DNA of 64,000 nt from DSOI01 sp041394885 (lineage in GTDB: Bacteria > Acidobacteriota > Terriglobia > Bryobacterales > Bryobacteraceae). Positions within the stretch are counted from its first letter, which is position 1. The number at the start of each line of letters is the position of its first letter. Made by a program: the position numbers and the translations under genes. Location: positions 62,001 to 126,000 of the forward strand of contig JAWKHI010000012.1 in NCBI GenBank assembly GCA_041394885.1, in the 5' to 3' direction. Shown piece after piece: positions 34,954-43,408 of this stretch. The notes below the pieces were generated by a model. It was not told where the DNA came from, made no database searches, and saw nothing but the letters and a program-made list of their open reading frames with translations.

Positions 34954-37097
34954 GCTTTCTTCCCGGAGGGCCGCGTCACCGCCCGCAGCACCACCACCGA
35001 GCGTGGCGCCAGACGATACTGATAGTCCCGGAGAGTCGAGATTTTGCCCCAGTTTTCCGCCGAGGTGTCGATGAGACGTTCCCATCGTTCGTCGTCTTTG
35101 TCATGGGGCAGGTGGAACACGAGTTTCTCGTCGCTCGCGTTGAACATGAGAAACAGTGTGTCTCCCGCGATGGGGTCGCCATGCAGATCGGTCTCGTCGA
35201 TGTGTTTGCCGCTCAGCCACACCCCGAGCGCCCTTGCGGCCGGATGGTGCCATGTGTGATCCGACATCTCCTCACCGTTCGGCTCATACCAGGCGATGTC
35301 CCTGTTTTCTTCGCCGCGTATGGTCCGGTTCTGGAAGAAGCGCCGCCGCTGCAGGACCGGTTGGCTGCTCACCAGGCGGATCAGAGCCCGTACGAACTCG
35401 AGCAGGTCCTGCTGTTCGGCGGTCAATTCCCAGTTCACCCAGCTCAATTCGTTGTCCTGACAATAGGCGTTGTTGTTGCCCATTTGGGTCCGGCCGAGTT
35501 CGTCGCCCATGGAAATCATCGGGACGCCCTGGGAAAGCAGCAGGGTCGCCAACAGGTTACGCACCTGTTTCTTGCGTAGAGTGAGGATGGACTCGTCAGT
35601 CGTGGGCCCTTCCACGCCGCAGTTCCAGCTGATGTTGTGATTTTCGCCGTCGAGATTGTTCTCCCCGTTGGCCTCGTTGTGCTTGTGGTTGTAGCTCACC
35701 AGATCCTGCATCGTGAATCCGTCGTGCGCGGTGACGAAGTTGATGCTCGCGTAAGGGCGCCGTCCGCTGCGCTCGTAAAGGTCGCTCGACCCGGCGAGCC
35801 GGGTGGCCAATTCGGAAACCAGCCCGCCTTCGCCCTTCCAGAAGCGCCGCACCGAATCGCGATACCGTCCGTTCCACTCGGTCCAGCCGACGGGAAAATT
35901 GCCGACCTGATAGCCGCCTTCGCCGAGATCCCACGGTTCGGCGATGAGTTTGACCTGCGAAAGCACCGGATCCTGGTGAATGATGTCGAAGAAGGCGCCC
36001 AGGCGGTCCACTTCGTGGAGCTCGCGCGCCAAAGCGCTGGCCAAATCGAACCGGAACCCATCGACATGCATTTCGAGCACCCAGTAGCGGAGGCTGTCCA
36101 TGATGATCTGTAGCACGCGCGGATGCACCATGTTGAGCGTGTTGCCGCAGCCGGTGTAGTCCATGTAGAAGCGGCGGTTGTGCGGCACCACGCGGTAGTA
36201 GGCGGAATTGTCGATGCCGCGCATGGAAAGCGTGGGCCCGAGATGGTTGCCCTCGGCGGTGTGATTGTAGACGACGTCGAGAATGACTTCGAGCCCGGCC
36301 TGGTGCAGGTTGCGGACCATCGTCTTGAACTCTCGCACCGATCCCGACGGTGTTCCGGCGAACGAGTACCGGACGTCGGGTGCGAAGAAGGCGAGCGTGT
36401 TGTATCCCCAATAGTTGCTGAGGCCGCGTTCGACGAGCGGACGCTCGTAGGCGTGGTGATGGACGGGCATCAATTCCACCGCCGTTACGCCGAGGTCCAG
36501 GAGGTGGCGGATCGCTTCTTCCGAACACAGGCCGGCGTAGGTGCCGCGGCGAGCCTCCTGGACATCGGGATGCAACTGGGTGAATCCCTTGACGTGCATC
36601 TCGTAGATGATGGTTTTGTGCCAGGGAGTCCGCGGAGGACGATCGTCGCCCCAGGTGAAGGCGGTGTCGATGACGCTGGCGAGCGGAGCCCACGGCGCGC
36701 TGTCGCGATCATCGAACGACAGATCCGAGGCCGGATCGCCCATGCGGTATCCGTACAATTCGTCGGACCACCGGATGGTCCTGCCGACGGCCTTGCTGTA
36801 AGGGTCAAAGACCACCTTGTGGGGATTAAAGCGGTGCCCATGTTCGGGCGCGTACGGGCCATCGATCCGATACCCGTAGAGTTGGCCCGGCAGGATGCCT
36901 GGCACGTAACCATGCCAGACCATGTCCGTCTGCTCGCGGAGGACGATTCGCGCCGATTCCTGCGTTGCGTCGGGAGAATCGAACAGGCACAACTCCACCT
37001 TGGTGGCGTTTTCCGAGAAAATGGCGAAGTTCACCCCCGCGCCATCCCAGGATGCGCCGAGTGGATAGGGATTGCCAGGCCGGACTTTCAGCTTCAT
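34950..37097 (-). CDS. glgX: Glycogen debranching enzyme GlgX/TreX
   Basis: A 715-residue GH13 isoamylase-type enzyme that removes alpha-1,6 branches. An N-terminal CBM48 domain (GNPYPLGASWDGAGVNFAIF) is followed by the catalytic domain with VVYNHTAEG, DGFRFDLAS (nucleophile Asp), KLIAEPWD (acid Glu) and FVTAHDGFT. The family block NHLGPTLSMRGIDNSAYY is also present. Coupled to treY, it would supply linear maltodextrins for trehalose synthesis from glycogen. Confidence 0.95.
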   Translation of the reverse strand: MKLKVRPGNPYPLGASWDGAGVNFAIFSENATKVELCLFDSPDATQESARIVLREQTDMVWHGYVPGILPGQLYGYRIDGPYAPEHGHRFNPHKVVFDPYSKAVGRTIRWSDELYGYRMGDPASDLSFDDRDSAPWAPLASVIDTAFTWGDDRPPRTPWHKTIIYEMHVKGFTQLHPDVQEARRGTYAGLCSEEAIRHLLDLGVTAVELMPVHHHAYERPLVERGLSNYWGYNTLAFFAPDVRYSFAGTPSGSVREFKTMVRNLHQAGLEVILDVVYNHTAEGNHLGPTLSMRGIDNSAYYRVVPHNRRFYMDYTGCGNTLNMVHPRVLQIIMDSLRYWVLEMHVDGFRFDLASALARELHEVDRLGAFFDIIHQDPVLSQVKLIAEPWDLGEGGYQVGNFPVGWTEWNGRYRDSVRRFWKGEGGLVSELATRLAGSSDLYERSGRRPYASINFVTAHDGFTMQDLVSYNHKHNEANGENNLDGENHNISWNCGVEGPTTDESILTLRKKQVRNLLATLLLSQGVPMISMGDELGRTQMGNNNAYCQDNELSWVNWELTAEQQDLLEFVRALIRLVSSQPVLQRRRFFQNRTIRGEENRDIAWYEPNGEEMSDHTWHHPAARALGVWLSGKHIDETDLHGDPIAGDTLFLMFNASDEKLVFHLPHDKDDERWERLIDTSAENWGKISTLRDYQYRLAPRSVVVLRAVTRPSGKKA

Positions 37098-37205
37098 GGC
37101 TGCTTCTCCGGCTCTGTGGGTGGCTGTGGAAACCTCGACATACGGACGTATCGCGAACCCGCGGCAAGCGGCGATCTTCCGTCCTGCCCGGCAGCGTCGC
37201 GCTGG

Positions 37206-37604
37206 CTAACTCGCGGCAGTGGCCGGGCTCCGCCGGTTCCAGTCCCACTCGGCGACGTCGAGCGCCCGCAGCACCTCCAGTTCGTCGAATGGCATTTCGA
37301 GAACATCGAAGCCGCCGCTTGCGAGAACTCCGCTCCAGGTGGATTCCTGAGCTTGCTCGGCGCAGACGATGAGATTCGGGCTGACGCCGCCGGGTTGTTC
37401 GAGCAGCCGGTTCCACCCGCTATTCTCGAACTCGGCAAGCACCACCGGCACCGGATCTCGCCGCAGCATCGCTGCCGCTTCGTCACAATTGAGCGCCCGG
37501 TGAAGACTCCACAGCGACCGGCTGAGAATCTCTTCCAACTGACCGAACTCCCGGTCAGAGGCACCCACGTACAGTACCTGTTTGGTTCCATTCTGACTCG
37601 ACAT
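37206..37604 (-). CDS. Receiver-like protein lacking phosphorylation residues
   Basis: A 132-residue stand-alone protein with the alternating beta-alpha pattern of a response-regulator receiver: VLYVGASDREFGQLEEIL, then VPVVLAEFENSGW, PNLIVCAEQ, and GGFDVLEMPFDELEVLRAL. The phosphoacceptor Asp after the third strand is replaced (AEFEN), and the Lys of the usual KPF motif is Met (EMPFD). It therefore cannot be phosphorylated in the normal way and may be a pseudo-receiver. The ATG at 37604 has AGGAGG upstream. It lies 108 bases upstream of glgX on the same strand. Confidence 0.75.
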   Translation of the reverse strand: MSSQNGTKQVLYVGASDREFGQLEEILSRSLWSLHRALNCDEAAAMLRRDPVPVVLAEFENSGWNRLLEQPGGVSPNLIVCAEQAQESTWSGVLASGGFDVLEMPFDELEVLRALDVAEWDWNRRSPATAAS

Positions 37605-37812
37605 GTAGTACTTCCTCCTACCCGCGCTGACTTCGTATGTGCATTCATCGCGGCGGACTCTTGCGGTCCATCGTTTGCTCTCACTTGGCCTGCGATGTTT
37701 TCGGGACGACACGGGCTCCTGCGATTTAGACCCAGTATACTCCACCCTCTCGCTGTTGGCCTCGCGCAAGCGGAGTTGGACTGTGGTAGCCTCACCGGTA
37801 CCAGCACACGTC

Positions 37813-38682
37813 ATGCTCCGCGATATCTCAACTTTTTGGGAACGGTCTCTGTTCCATATCGGCGATCTCTCCATCACCCTTGCCTTCATTACCAAGGGAA
37901 TCCTGTTTTTGTTCGGCCTGGCCTTTGTGGCGCGCCGTGCGGGTGGGGCCATTCGCCGTTGGATTTTAGACCGTTCTTCGCTCGGGGAGGGGCAGAAGTA
38001 CGCTATCGAGCGAACGGTCGGCTACGCGGTCTTCTCTTTGGGCTTGTTGATCGGGCTCAACACGGCCGGTGTCAATCTCAGCAGCTTGGCCGTGCTCGGC
38101 GGCGCGCTCGGCATCGGCATCGGCTTCGGGCTGCAGGCCATTACCACCAATTTCGTCTCCGGTCTCATTCTTTTGCTCGAGCGCCCGGTCAAGATCGGAG
38201 ACCGCGTCGAGATCGACGGCCTGAACGGGGTGATCGTTCAGATCGGCGGGCGTAGCACATGGGTCCGCACCAACGACAACATCGTGATCGTGATTCCGAA
38301 CTCGGATTTCATCACGGCGCGCATCATCAACTGGACGGCGAACGACGCCCGCGTGCGGTTTCGTCTCCCTGTAGGTGTGTCCTATTCGTCTGACCCGGAG
38401 CAAGTTCGCTCGGTCTTGCTGCAAGTGGCAGCCGCGAATCCCGATGTGCTCAACCACCCCCCGCCCGACATCATCTTCAACGGATTCGGAGACAGCTCGC
38501 TCGACTTCGAACTTCGCGTTTGGACCGAAACGAAGGTTCAGGTCTATCCCGTGCTCAAGAGCGACCTCTACTTCGCGATCTTCGCCGCGTTTCGCCAAGC
38601 CGGTATCGAAATCCCATTCCCCCAGCGCGATCTTCATATCCGCTCGGTGCAAACGCCGATTCCCTGGCAGCGGGAAGCGTAG
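37813..38682 (+). CDS. Small-conductance mechanosensitive channel (MscS family)
   Basis: A 289-residue inner-membrane channel that opens under hypo-osmotic stress. It has about three transmembrane helices; the pore-lining third helix is the glycine/alanine-rich GGALGIGIGFGLQAITTNFV followed by LILLLERPVKIGDRVEI. A cytoplasmic beta domain (IPNSDFITARIINW) and a C-terminal alpha/beta domain complete the MscS fold. I chose the ATG at 37813; the frame continues upstream to 37639, but those residues do not resemble the family. It diverges from the receiver-like gene. Confidence 0.92.
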   Translation: MLRDISTFWERSLFHIGDLSITLAFITKGILFLFGLAFVARRAGGAIRRWILDRSSLGEGQKYAIERTVGYAVFSLGLLIGLNTAGVNLSSLAVLGGALGIGIGFGLQAITTNFVSGLILLLERPVKIGDRVEIDGLNGVIVQIGGRSTWVRTNDNIVIVIPNSDFITARIINWTANDARVRFRLPVGVSYSSDPEQVRSVLLQVAAANPDVLNHPPPDIIFNGFGDSSLDFELRVWTETKVQVYPVLKSDLYFAIFAAFRQAGIEIPFPQRDLHIRSVQTPIPWQREA

Positions 38683-38802
38683 ATGTCTACTCATAGCCGC
38701 GACGTGTTGTAAGATCGACACACCCCCTTGTTTTCAAGCTGCGTAAAATCAGGCGATTGCGATTGGCTGTCAACGTGCTATCAATATGTGATCTAGCAAA
38801 TA

Positions 38803-39693
38803 GTGCGTTACGAAACTACCCTTCAACGCCCCGTCGAGGCCTCCGGCGTCGGCCTCCATTCCGGTGTTCCTGTCTCGATCCGCCTGGCACCGGCGCCTCC
38901 TGGCTCCGGCATCGTGTTCGTGCGTACCGATCTCGAACGCTTCCAGATCCCCGCCTCCTACAAGCACGTCGCCAAAGTGAGCTATGCCACGAGCTTGATG
39001 CGGCAGGGGGTGCTGATTTCGACCACCGAACACCTGCTCAGTTCGCTCTACAGCATGGGCATCGACAACGTGGCGGTGGAAATCAACAATCTGGAGGTGC
39101 CCATTCTCGACGGGTCCGCGCAACGGTTCGTCGAGATGATTCGTGAGGCAGGCGTACGGGAATACCGGCGGCGGCGGCGCTACCTGCGGATCCTCCAGCC
39201 GGTGTCGGTGGAGGGCAACGGGAAGAAGATCACAATCCTGCCGGCGGACCGGTTCCTGCTCCATTGCGACATCTATTTCGACCATCCCCTGGTCGGGCGG
39301 CAGCAGGTGGAAATGGATCTCACGCCCGATCGCTACGCCGCCGATATCGCCGCCGCGCGGACGTTCGGTTTCGCCTGGGAACTCGACCAGATGCGCGATA
39401 TGGGCCTCATCCGCGGCGCCACGCTCGACAATGCGGTTTGCTTCGATCGGACCGGGGTCGTCAATCCCGGTGGCCTGCGGTTTTCCGACGAATGCGCGCG
39501 GCACAAAGCGCTCGACCTGATTGGAGACCTCGCTCTGATCGGCAAGCCGCTGCTCGGCCATGTGATCGCCGAGCGCGCCGGACACGCGATGCACGCGGCG
39601 CTCGTTTCCAAGATCATGTCGGACGCGTCGCTCTATGAGGTGCTCAGTTTCGATCAACTGGCCACGCGGGTGACGCACGCATTGGTGAGCTAG
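38803..39693 (+). CDS. lpxC: UDP-3-O-acyl-N-acetylglucosamine deacetylase
   Basis: The committed step of lipid A synthesis; evidence for an outer membrane with lipid A. It is 296 residues with the LpxC signatures: GVGLHSG near residue 17, TTEHLLSSLYSMGIDN (first zinc His), FDRTGVVNPGGLRF, and HKALDLIGDLALIG with the second zinc His and Asp, then GHAMHAALV. The start is GTG 38803. No strong ribosome binding site is visible. Confidence 0.95.
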   Translation: MRYETTLQRPVEASGVGLHSGVPVSIRLAPAPPGSGIVFVRTDLERFQIPASYKHVAKVSYATSLMRQGVLISTTEHLLSSLYSMGIDNVAVEINNLEVPILDGSAQRFVEMIREAGVREYRRRRRYLRILQPVSVEGNGKKITILPADRFLLHCDIYFDHPLVGRQQVEMDLTPDRYAADIAAARTFGFAWELDQMRDMGLIRGATLDNAVCFDRTGVVNPGGLRFSDECARHKALDLIGDLALIGKPLLGHVIAERAGHAMHAALVSKIMSDASLYEVLSFDQLATRVTHALVS

Positions 39694-39769
39694 AACATGG
39701 ACGGGCGAAAGCCCCGAGATGCCGCGCCCTTGCCGCCTCGCGGGTTGCGCTAAAATCGGCTTTCTTCCC

Positions 39770-40315
39770 GTGCGATTCATCCCCACCCTGCTTTCTTTGG
39801 CTCGCGCCCTGATTACGCCGTGGGTGGTGATCGCGGTCATGCATGGCCGGCGGCAGGAGGCGCTGGCGCTGTGCGTGGCGGGCGGCTTCAGCGATTTTCT
39901 CGACGGGTACCTGGCTCGGCGGTTCGGGTGGACCTCGCGCATTGGGGCGTGGATGGACGCAGTGGCCGACAAAGTTCTCCTCTCCAGCCTTTTTGTGGCG
40001 TTCGGAATGGCCGGTTGGGCGCCGGGATGGTTGGTGATGCTGGTGATCGGCCGTGACCTCGTCATCCTCGCGTTGGCGGGGGCGGGACTGGCGTTTACAC
40101 CCATCAGAGATTTCCCCCCCTCCGTTTGGGGGAAGGTGAGCACCAATGTCCAGATACTGACCGCATTCGTTACTCTTGCAAATCCGGGTTCGGCTCTTTC
40201 GTCCTTGTTTTCAACAATGATCGTTGTCTGCGCGACTACGACGGCCTGGTCCGGGTTGCACTATGTGGTGGCCGGGATCGCCCGGTACCGCAAGTTCGTG
40301 CGCGCCCCGGATTGA
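39770..40315 (+). CDS. CDP-alcohol phosphatidyltransferase
   Basis: A 181-residue membrane enzyme that swaps CMP of a CDP-lipid for an alcohol. The family motif is intact: SDFLDGYLARRFGWTSRIG followed by AWMDAVADK, giving D-x2-D-G-x2-A-R with G and two later Asp residues. About five transmembrane helices follow. It is probably a phosphatidylglycerophosphate synthase (PgsA) or a related enzyme; the polar alcohol cannot be read from sequence. The start at GTG 39770 gives the usual N-terminus (FIPTLLSLARALITP); ATG 39719 is an alternative. Confidence 0.85.
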   Translation: MRFIPTLLSLARALITPWVVIAVMHGRRQEALALCVAGGFSDFLDGYLARRFGWTSRIGAWMDAVADKVLLSSLFVAFGMAGWAPGWLVMLVIGRDLVILALAGAGLAFTPIRDFPPSVWGKVSTNVQILTAFVTLANPGSALSSLFSTMIVVCATTTAWSGLHYVVAGIARYRKFVRAPD

Positions 40316-40359
40316 CGCCGGGGTGCGGTACAGGTAGGCTTGTAAATGGAAGCCCGGGC

Positions 40360-40941
40360 ATGATGCGGTATACCCCTTCGCGCACCTACATCACGGTCGG
40401 CGTTGTCACGCTGCTGTTGGGTCTGCTGTCAGCAGGATTCGCGTATCGATATTGGGTGCCGGCTTTGGTGCCCGCGTTTATCTTTCTCGGCACTGCTGGA
40501 TTGGCTTTGTTTCTCGCCACGCGGCCGGTCGTCGAGATTCATCCGCGTCACCTGCGGGTAGGCGACCGCTCGATTGCCTGGCCCGACATCCGTTCGGTGG
40601 ACAGAACCGGATGGGTATCGCCGCTGGTGGTGTTCCTCACGCTGGCTGACGGAAGCCGTTCCACGGTGATCTATCCCGGCAACCTCGACGGATCCAACAA
40701 TCTGCTTCGACACCTTCGGCGCAATGCGCGCGAGGCGCTCATTGACGGCGTTCCACACACCGAATTCTGGGGTGAGCCGGCTGCGAGCCACTGGGAAGCT
40801 GCGAGCGACTCGGGCGAGCGTCCCGAGCCTCCGGGGCCGCGCTACCCGGTTCTCCGCGCCGAGGACGAAGCGGAAGTGGAGCGCCTGTACCAACGGCTGA
40901 AGACCGTCGGACACCTGGACCCGAAGACATCCGATGAGTAA
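40360..40941 (+). CDS. Membrane protein with PH-like domain, uncharacterised
   Basis: About 193 residues. Two N-terminal transmembrane helices (GVVTLLLGLLSAGFAYRYW and VPAFIFLGTAGLALFLAT) are followed by a cytoplasmic beta-rich region (VEIHPRHLRVGDRSIAWPDI) resembling the small bacterial PH-like domains of DUF3093/YdbT-type proteins. The C-terminal 60 residues are charged. I set the start at the ATG 40360; a longer frame overlaps the previous gene. The next gene starts eight bases before its end. Confidence 0.6.
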   Translation: MMRYTPSRTYITVGVVTLLLGLLSAGFAYRYWVPALVPAFIFLGTAGLALFLATRPVVEIHPRHLRVGDRSIAWPDIRSVDRTGWVSPLVVFLTLADGSRSTVIYPGNLDGSNNLLRHLRRNAREALIDGVPHTEFWGEPAASHWEAASDSGERPEPPGPRYPVLRAEDEAEVERLYQRLKTVGHLDPKTSDE

Positions 40942-41533
40942 CAGTTCCGGCGCCGCGCTGCGCCGGATTGCCGCAGTGGTGGTCCCCCTGACTCTGTGGA
41001 TCTCTCACGCCCTCTGGCTGCCGGTATTCGGCACACTGCTGGTTTCCGCGGAAGCGCCGGCGCAGGCCGACGCCGCACTCGTGCTGGCTGGAGATGCGAG
41101 CGGGCAGCGCATTCTCCGCGCGGCGGGCCTTGTGCAGCAGGGGTATGTCCCGGTAGTCTTCGTGAGCGGTCCGAGAATGTTCTACGGACGGAGCGAAGAC
41201 AGCTTGGCGATCCCGTTCGCGGTGAGTGCCGGGTTTCCGGAATCCTATTTCCGCGGACTGCCCGTTGACGCCTATTCCACCCGGGAAGAGGCAGAAAAGC
41301 TGACTCCGATACTCCGCGCGCGGGGTGTGCGGCGGCTGCTGGTGGTGACGAGCGACTACCATACCGGACGAGCTGGCCGGCTTTGGAGGCAGATCGCCAG
41401 CGGGATCGAGGTCCACATGGTGGCCGCGCCGGATCCGTTCTTCCGGCCCGATTCCTGGTGGCGGCGGCGCGAGGCGACCAAGCGCGTTTTTGACGAGTGG
41501 GTGAAGACGGTGACCTCTCCGTTCGGGATCTAA
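40934..41533 (+). CDS. YdcF/ElyC-type DUF218 protein
   Basis: A 199-residue protein with one N-terminal membrane helix (IAAVVVPLTLWISHALWLPV) and a DUF218 domain: ADAALVLAGDASGQRILRA, VVFVSGPRMF, then STREEAEKLTPIL and VVTSDYHTGRA. DUF218 proteins such as ElyC and SanA affect envelope integrity, and its neighbours are lipid and lipid A genes, so an envelope role is plausible. The start overlaps the preceding gene by eight bases; three bases separate its stop from the ABC transporter start. Confidence 0.85.
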   Translation: MSNSSGAALRRIAAVVVPLTLWISHALWLPVFGTLLVSAEAPAQADAALVLAGDASGQRILRAAGLVQQGYVPVVFVSGPRMFYGRSEDSLAIPFAVSAGFPESYFRGLPVDAYSTREEAEKLTPILRARGVRRLLVVTSDYHTGRAGRLWRQIASGIEVHMVAAPDPFFRPDSWWRRREATKRVFDEWVKTVTSPFGI

Positions 41534-41536
41534 CAC

Positions 41537-43315
41537 ATGGCGGCCACTCAAACCAGTTCCACCACCGCGCCCATGGCCAAGGTTTTTCGCGGTTTGTGGC
41601 CGTACTTATGGAAATACCGGCGCGGGATGGGGTTGGGGCTGGGCGCGCTCGTGCTGAAGGACATCTTCGCCGCGGTGATCCCATTGTTTCTCAAGGCCGC
41701 CGTCGATTCTCTGACAGCCGGTTTTGGTGTGCGAAAGCTGTTGCTGTTCGTCGGAGGGCTGCTGGCGTTTACCGCGATCAAAGGCGTGTTCCAATACGCC
41801 ATGCGGGTGATACTCATCGGCGCCTCGCGCGACATCGAGTACGACTTGCGGCAGCGTCTGTTTGACCGGCTGCTGCTGCTCGATCCGCACTTCTATGCCG
41901 CCAACCGTACCGGCGATATCATGGCCCGCGCCACCAACGATATGAACGCGGTGCGGATGATGCTCGGACCCGGGTTGATGTATTGGGTGGAGACTTCGCT
42001 CACCTTCGTTCTGGCGGTGATCGTGATGCTGTGGGTGGACTGGCGGTTGACCCTGATTGCACTGGCGCCCACGCCGCTGGTGAGCGTGGCGGTGATGGTG
42101 TTCGGGCGCCGGATTCACGCGCGGTTCCAGAAGATCCAGGGATTGTTCTCCGACATCTCGAGCCGTGTGCAGGAGAATCTGTCCGGAGTGCGTGTCCTGC
42201 GCGCCTATGCCCAGGAGCAGGCCGAGGTTGCCGAGTTCGAGCGTTTGAACCGCAAGTTCATCGGCGAGAACATCCGTCTGGGAGTCTTGTCGGGCGTGTT
42301 CATGCCGGTTCTCGAGTCCTTGATCGGGCTGGCGTTCCTCGTGGTGCTGTGGGCCGGCGGCCGGAGGCTGTTGACCGGGGATCTGACCATCGGCAGTTTT
42401 CTGATGTTCAACTTCTACCTGGGCATGCTCGGGTGGCCGATGATCGCCATGGGATGGGTGGTGAACCTGATGCAGCGCGGAGCGGCGTCGTGGGAGCGTC
42501 TGGACGCGCTGCTTGCCGAAGTGCCGGTGTTCGCGGCGGGGAAGGGAACACGCGCGCTGCCGTCACCGCTGCGTGGCGACATTCGGTTTGAGGACGTGAG
42601 CGTGGAATTCGGCGCGGTGAAGGCGCTCAATGGGGTGACGCTGCATGTGCCGGCCGGGTCCAGCCTGGCCATCGTGGGACACACCGGCGGAGGGAAGAGC
42701 ACGCTCGTGAATCTGATTCCGCGGCTGCTCGATCCGGCATCGGGCCGGGTGCTGCTCGACGGCGTGCCGGTTTCCGAACTCGATCCAGGTGAACTGCGCC
42801 GGGTGATCGGGTTCGTGCCTCAGGAGACGTTCCTGTTCAGTGCGACGCTTGGCGACAACATCGCGCTGGGCGCCACCGAAGCCACCGACGCCGAGCGGGC
42901 CGAAGCGGCGCGCAAAGCCGGCCTCGGTCCCGATCTGGAGGGGTTTCCCAACGGCCTGAATACGGAAGTGGGCGAACGTGGCCTGACGCTCTCCGGCGGC
43001 CAGAAGCAGCGAACCGCGATTGCCCGCGCGCTGGTGCGCGACCCGGCGATTCTCATTCTCGATGACGCGTTGTCTTCGGTCGACACCGTGACGGAGGAGA
43101 GTATCCTCGATAACCTGCGGCATGCAATGCGAGGCCGCACGACGATCCTCATCTCGCATCGCGTCTCAACGGTACGGCACGCCGATCGCATCGCGGTTGT
43201 GGAAAATGGCCGCATCGCGGAACTGGGAACGCACCAGGAATTGATCGGGATCGGTGGATATTACGCCGACCTGCACCAAAAACAGTTGCTCGAGGAAGAA
43301 CTCGAAGCAATTTGA
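41537..43315 (+). CDS. ABC exporter, fused permease/ATPase (MsbA-like)
   Basis: A 592-residue half-transporter. Six membrane helices occupy residues 1 to about 330, with the coupling region RVQENLSGVRVLRAYAQE. The ATPase domain has Walker A GHTGGGKST, signature LSGGQKQR, Walker B ILILDDALSSVD and switch ISHRVST. It belongs to the multidrug/lipid exporter type. Given lpxC and phospholipid genes just upstream, lipid or lipid A flipping is possible but not proved. Confidence 0.92.
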   Translation: MAATQTSSTTAPMAKVFRGLWPYLWKYRRGMGLGLGALVLKDIFAAVIPLFLKAAVDSLTAGFGVRKLLLFVGGLLAFTAIKGVFQYAMRVILIGASRDIEYDLRQRLFDRLLLLDPHFYAANRTGDIMARATNDMNAVRMMLGPGLMYWVETSLTFVLAVIVMLWVDWRLTLIALAPTPLVSVAVMVFGRRIHARFQKIQGLFSDISSRVQENLSGVRVLRAYAQEQAEVAEFERLNRKFIGENIRLGVLSGVFMPVLESLIGLAFLVVLWAGGRRLLTGDLTIGSFLMFNFYLGMLGWPMIAMGWVVNLMQRGAASWERLDALLAEVPVFAAGKGTRALPSPLRGDIRFEDVSVEFGAVKALNGVTLHVPAGSSLAIVGHTGGGKSTLVNLIPRLLDPASGRVLLDGVPVSELDPGELRRVIGFVPQETFLFSATLGDNIALGATEATDAERAEAARKAGLGPDLEGFPNGLNTEVGERGLTLSGGQKQRTAIARALVRDPAILILDDALSSVDTVTEESILDNLRHAMRGRTTILISHRVSTVRHADRIAVVENGRIAELGTHQELIGIGGYYADLHQKQLLEEELEAI

Positions 43316-43408
43316 ACGTTTCTTGAAACGGCACGCTTCCAAGCTTGCACTACCGTAATGGAACTCCCAGTCCGGAGCGCCTCATCCTGCCAGTAAGGAG
43401 GACAACGC

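Noticed and set aside
36123..38255. Long plus-strand open frame opposite glgX
   Set aside because: It lies over the well-supported glgX gene and others, has no family-like motifs and shows the composition of an antisense shadow in high-GC DNA.
39703..39714. GGGC-GAAA-GCCC hairpin after lpxC
   Set aside because: It is only four base pairs and lacks a T run, so it is too weak for a terminator claim.
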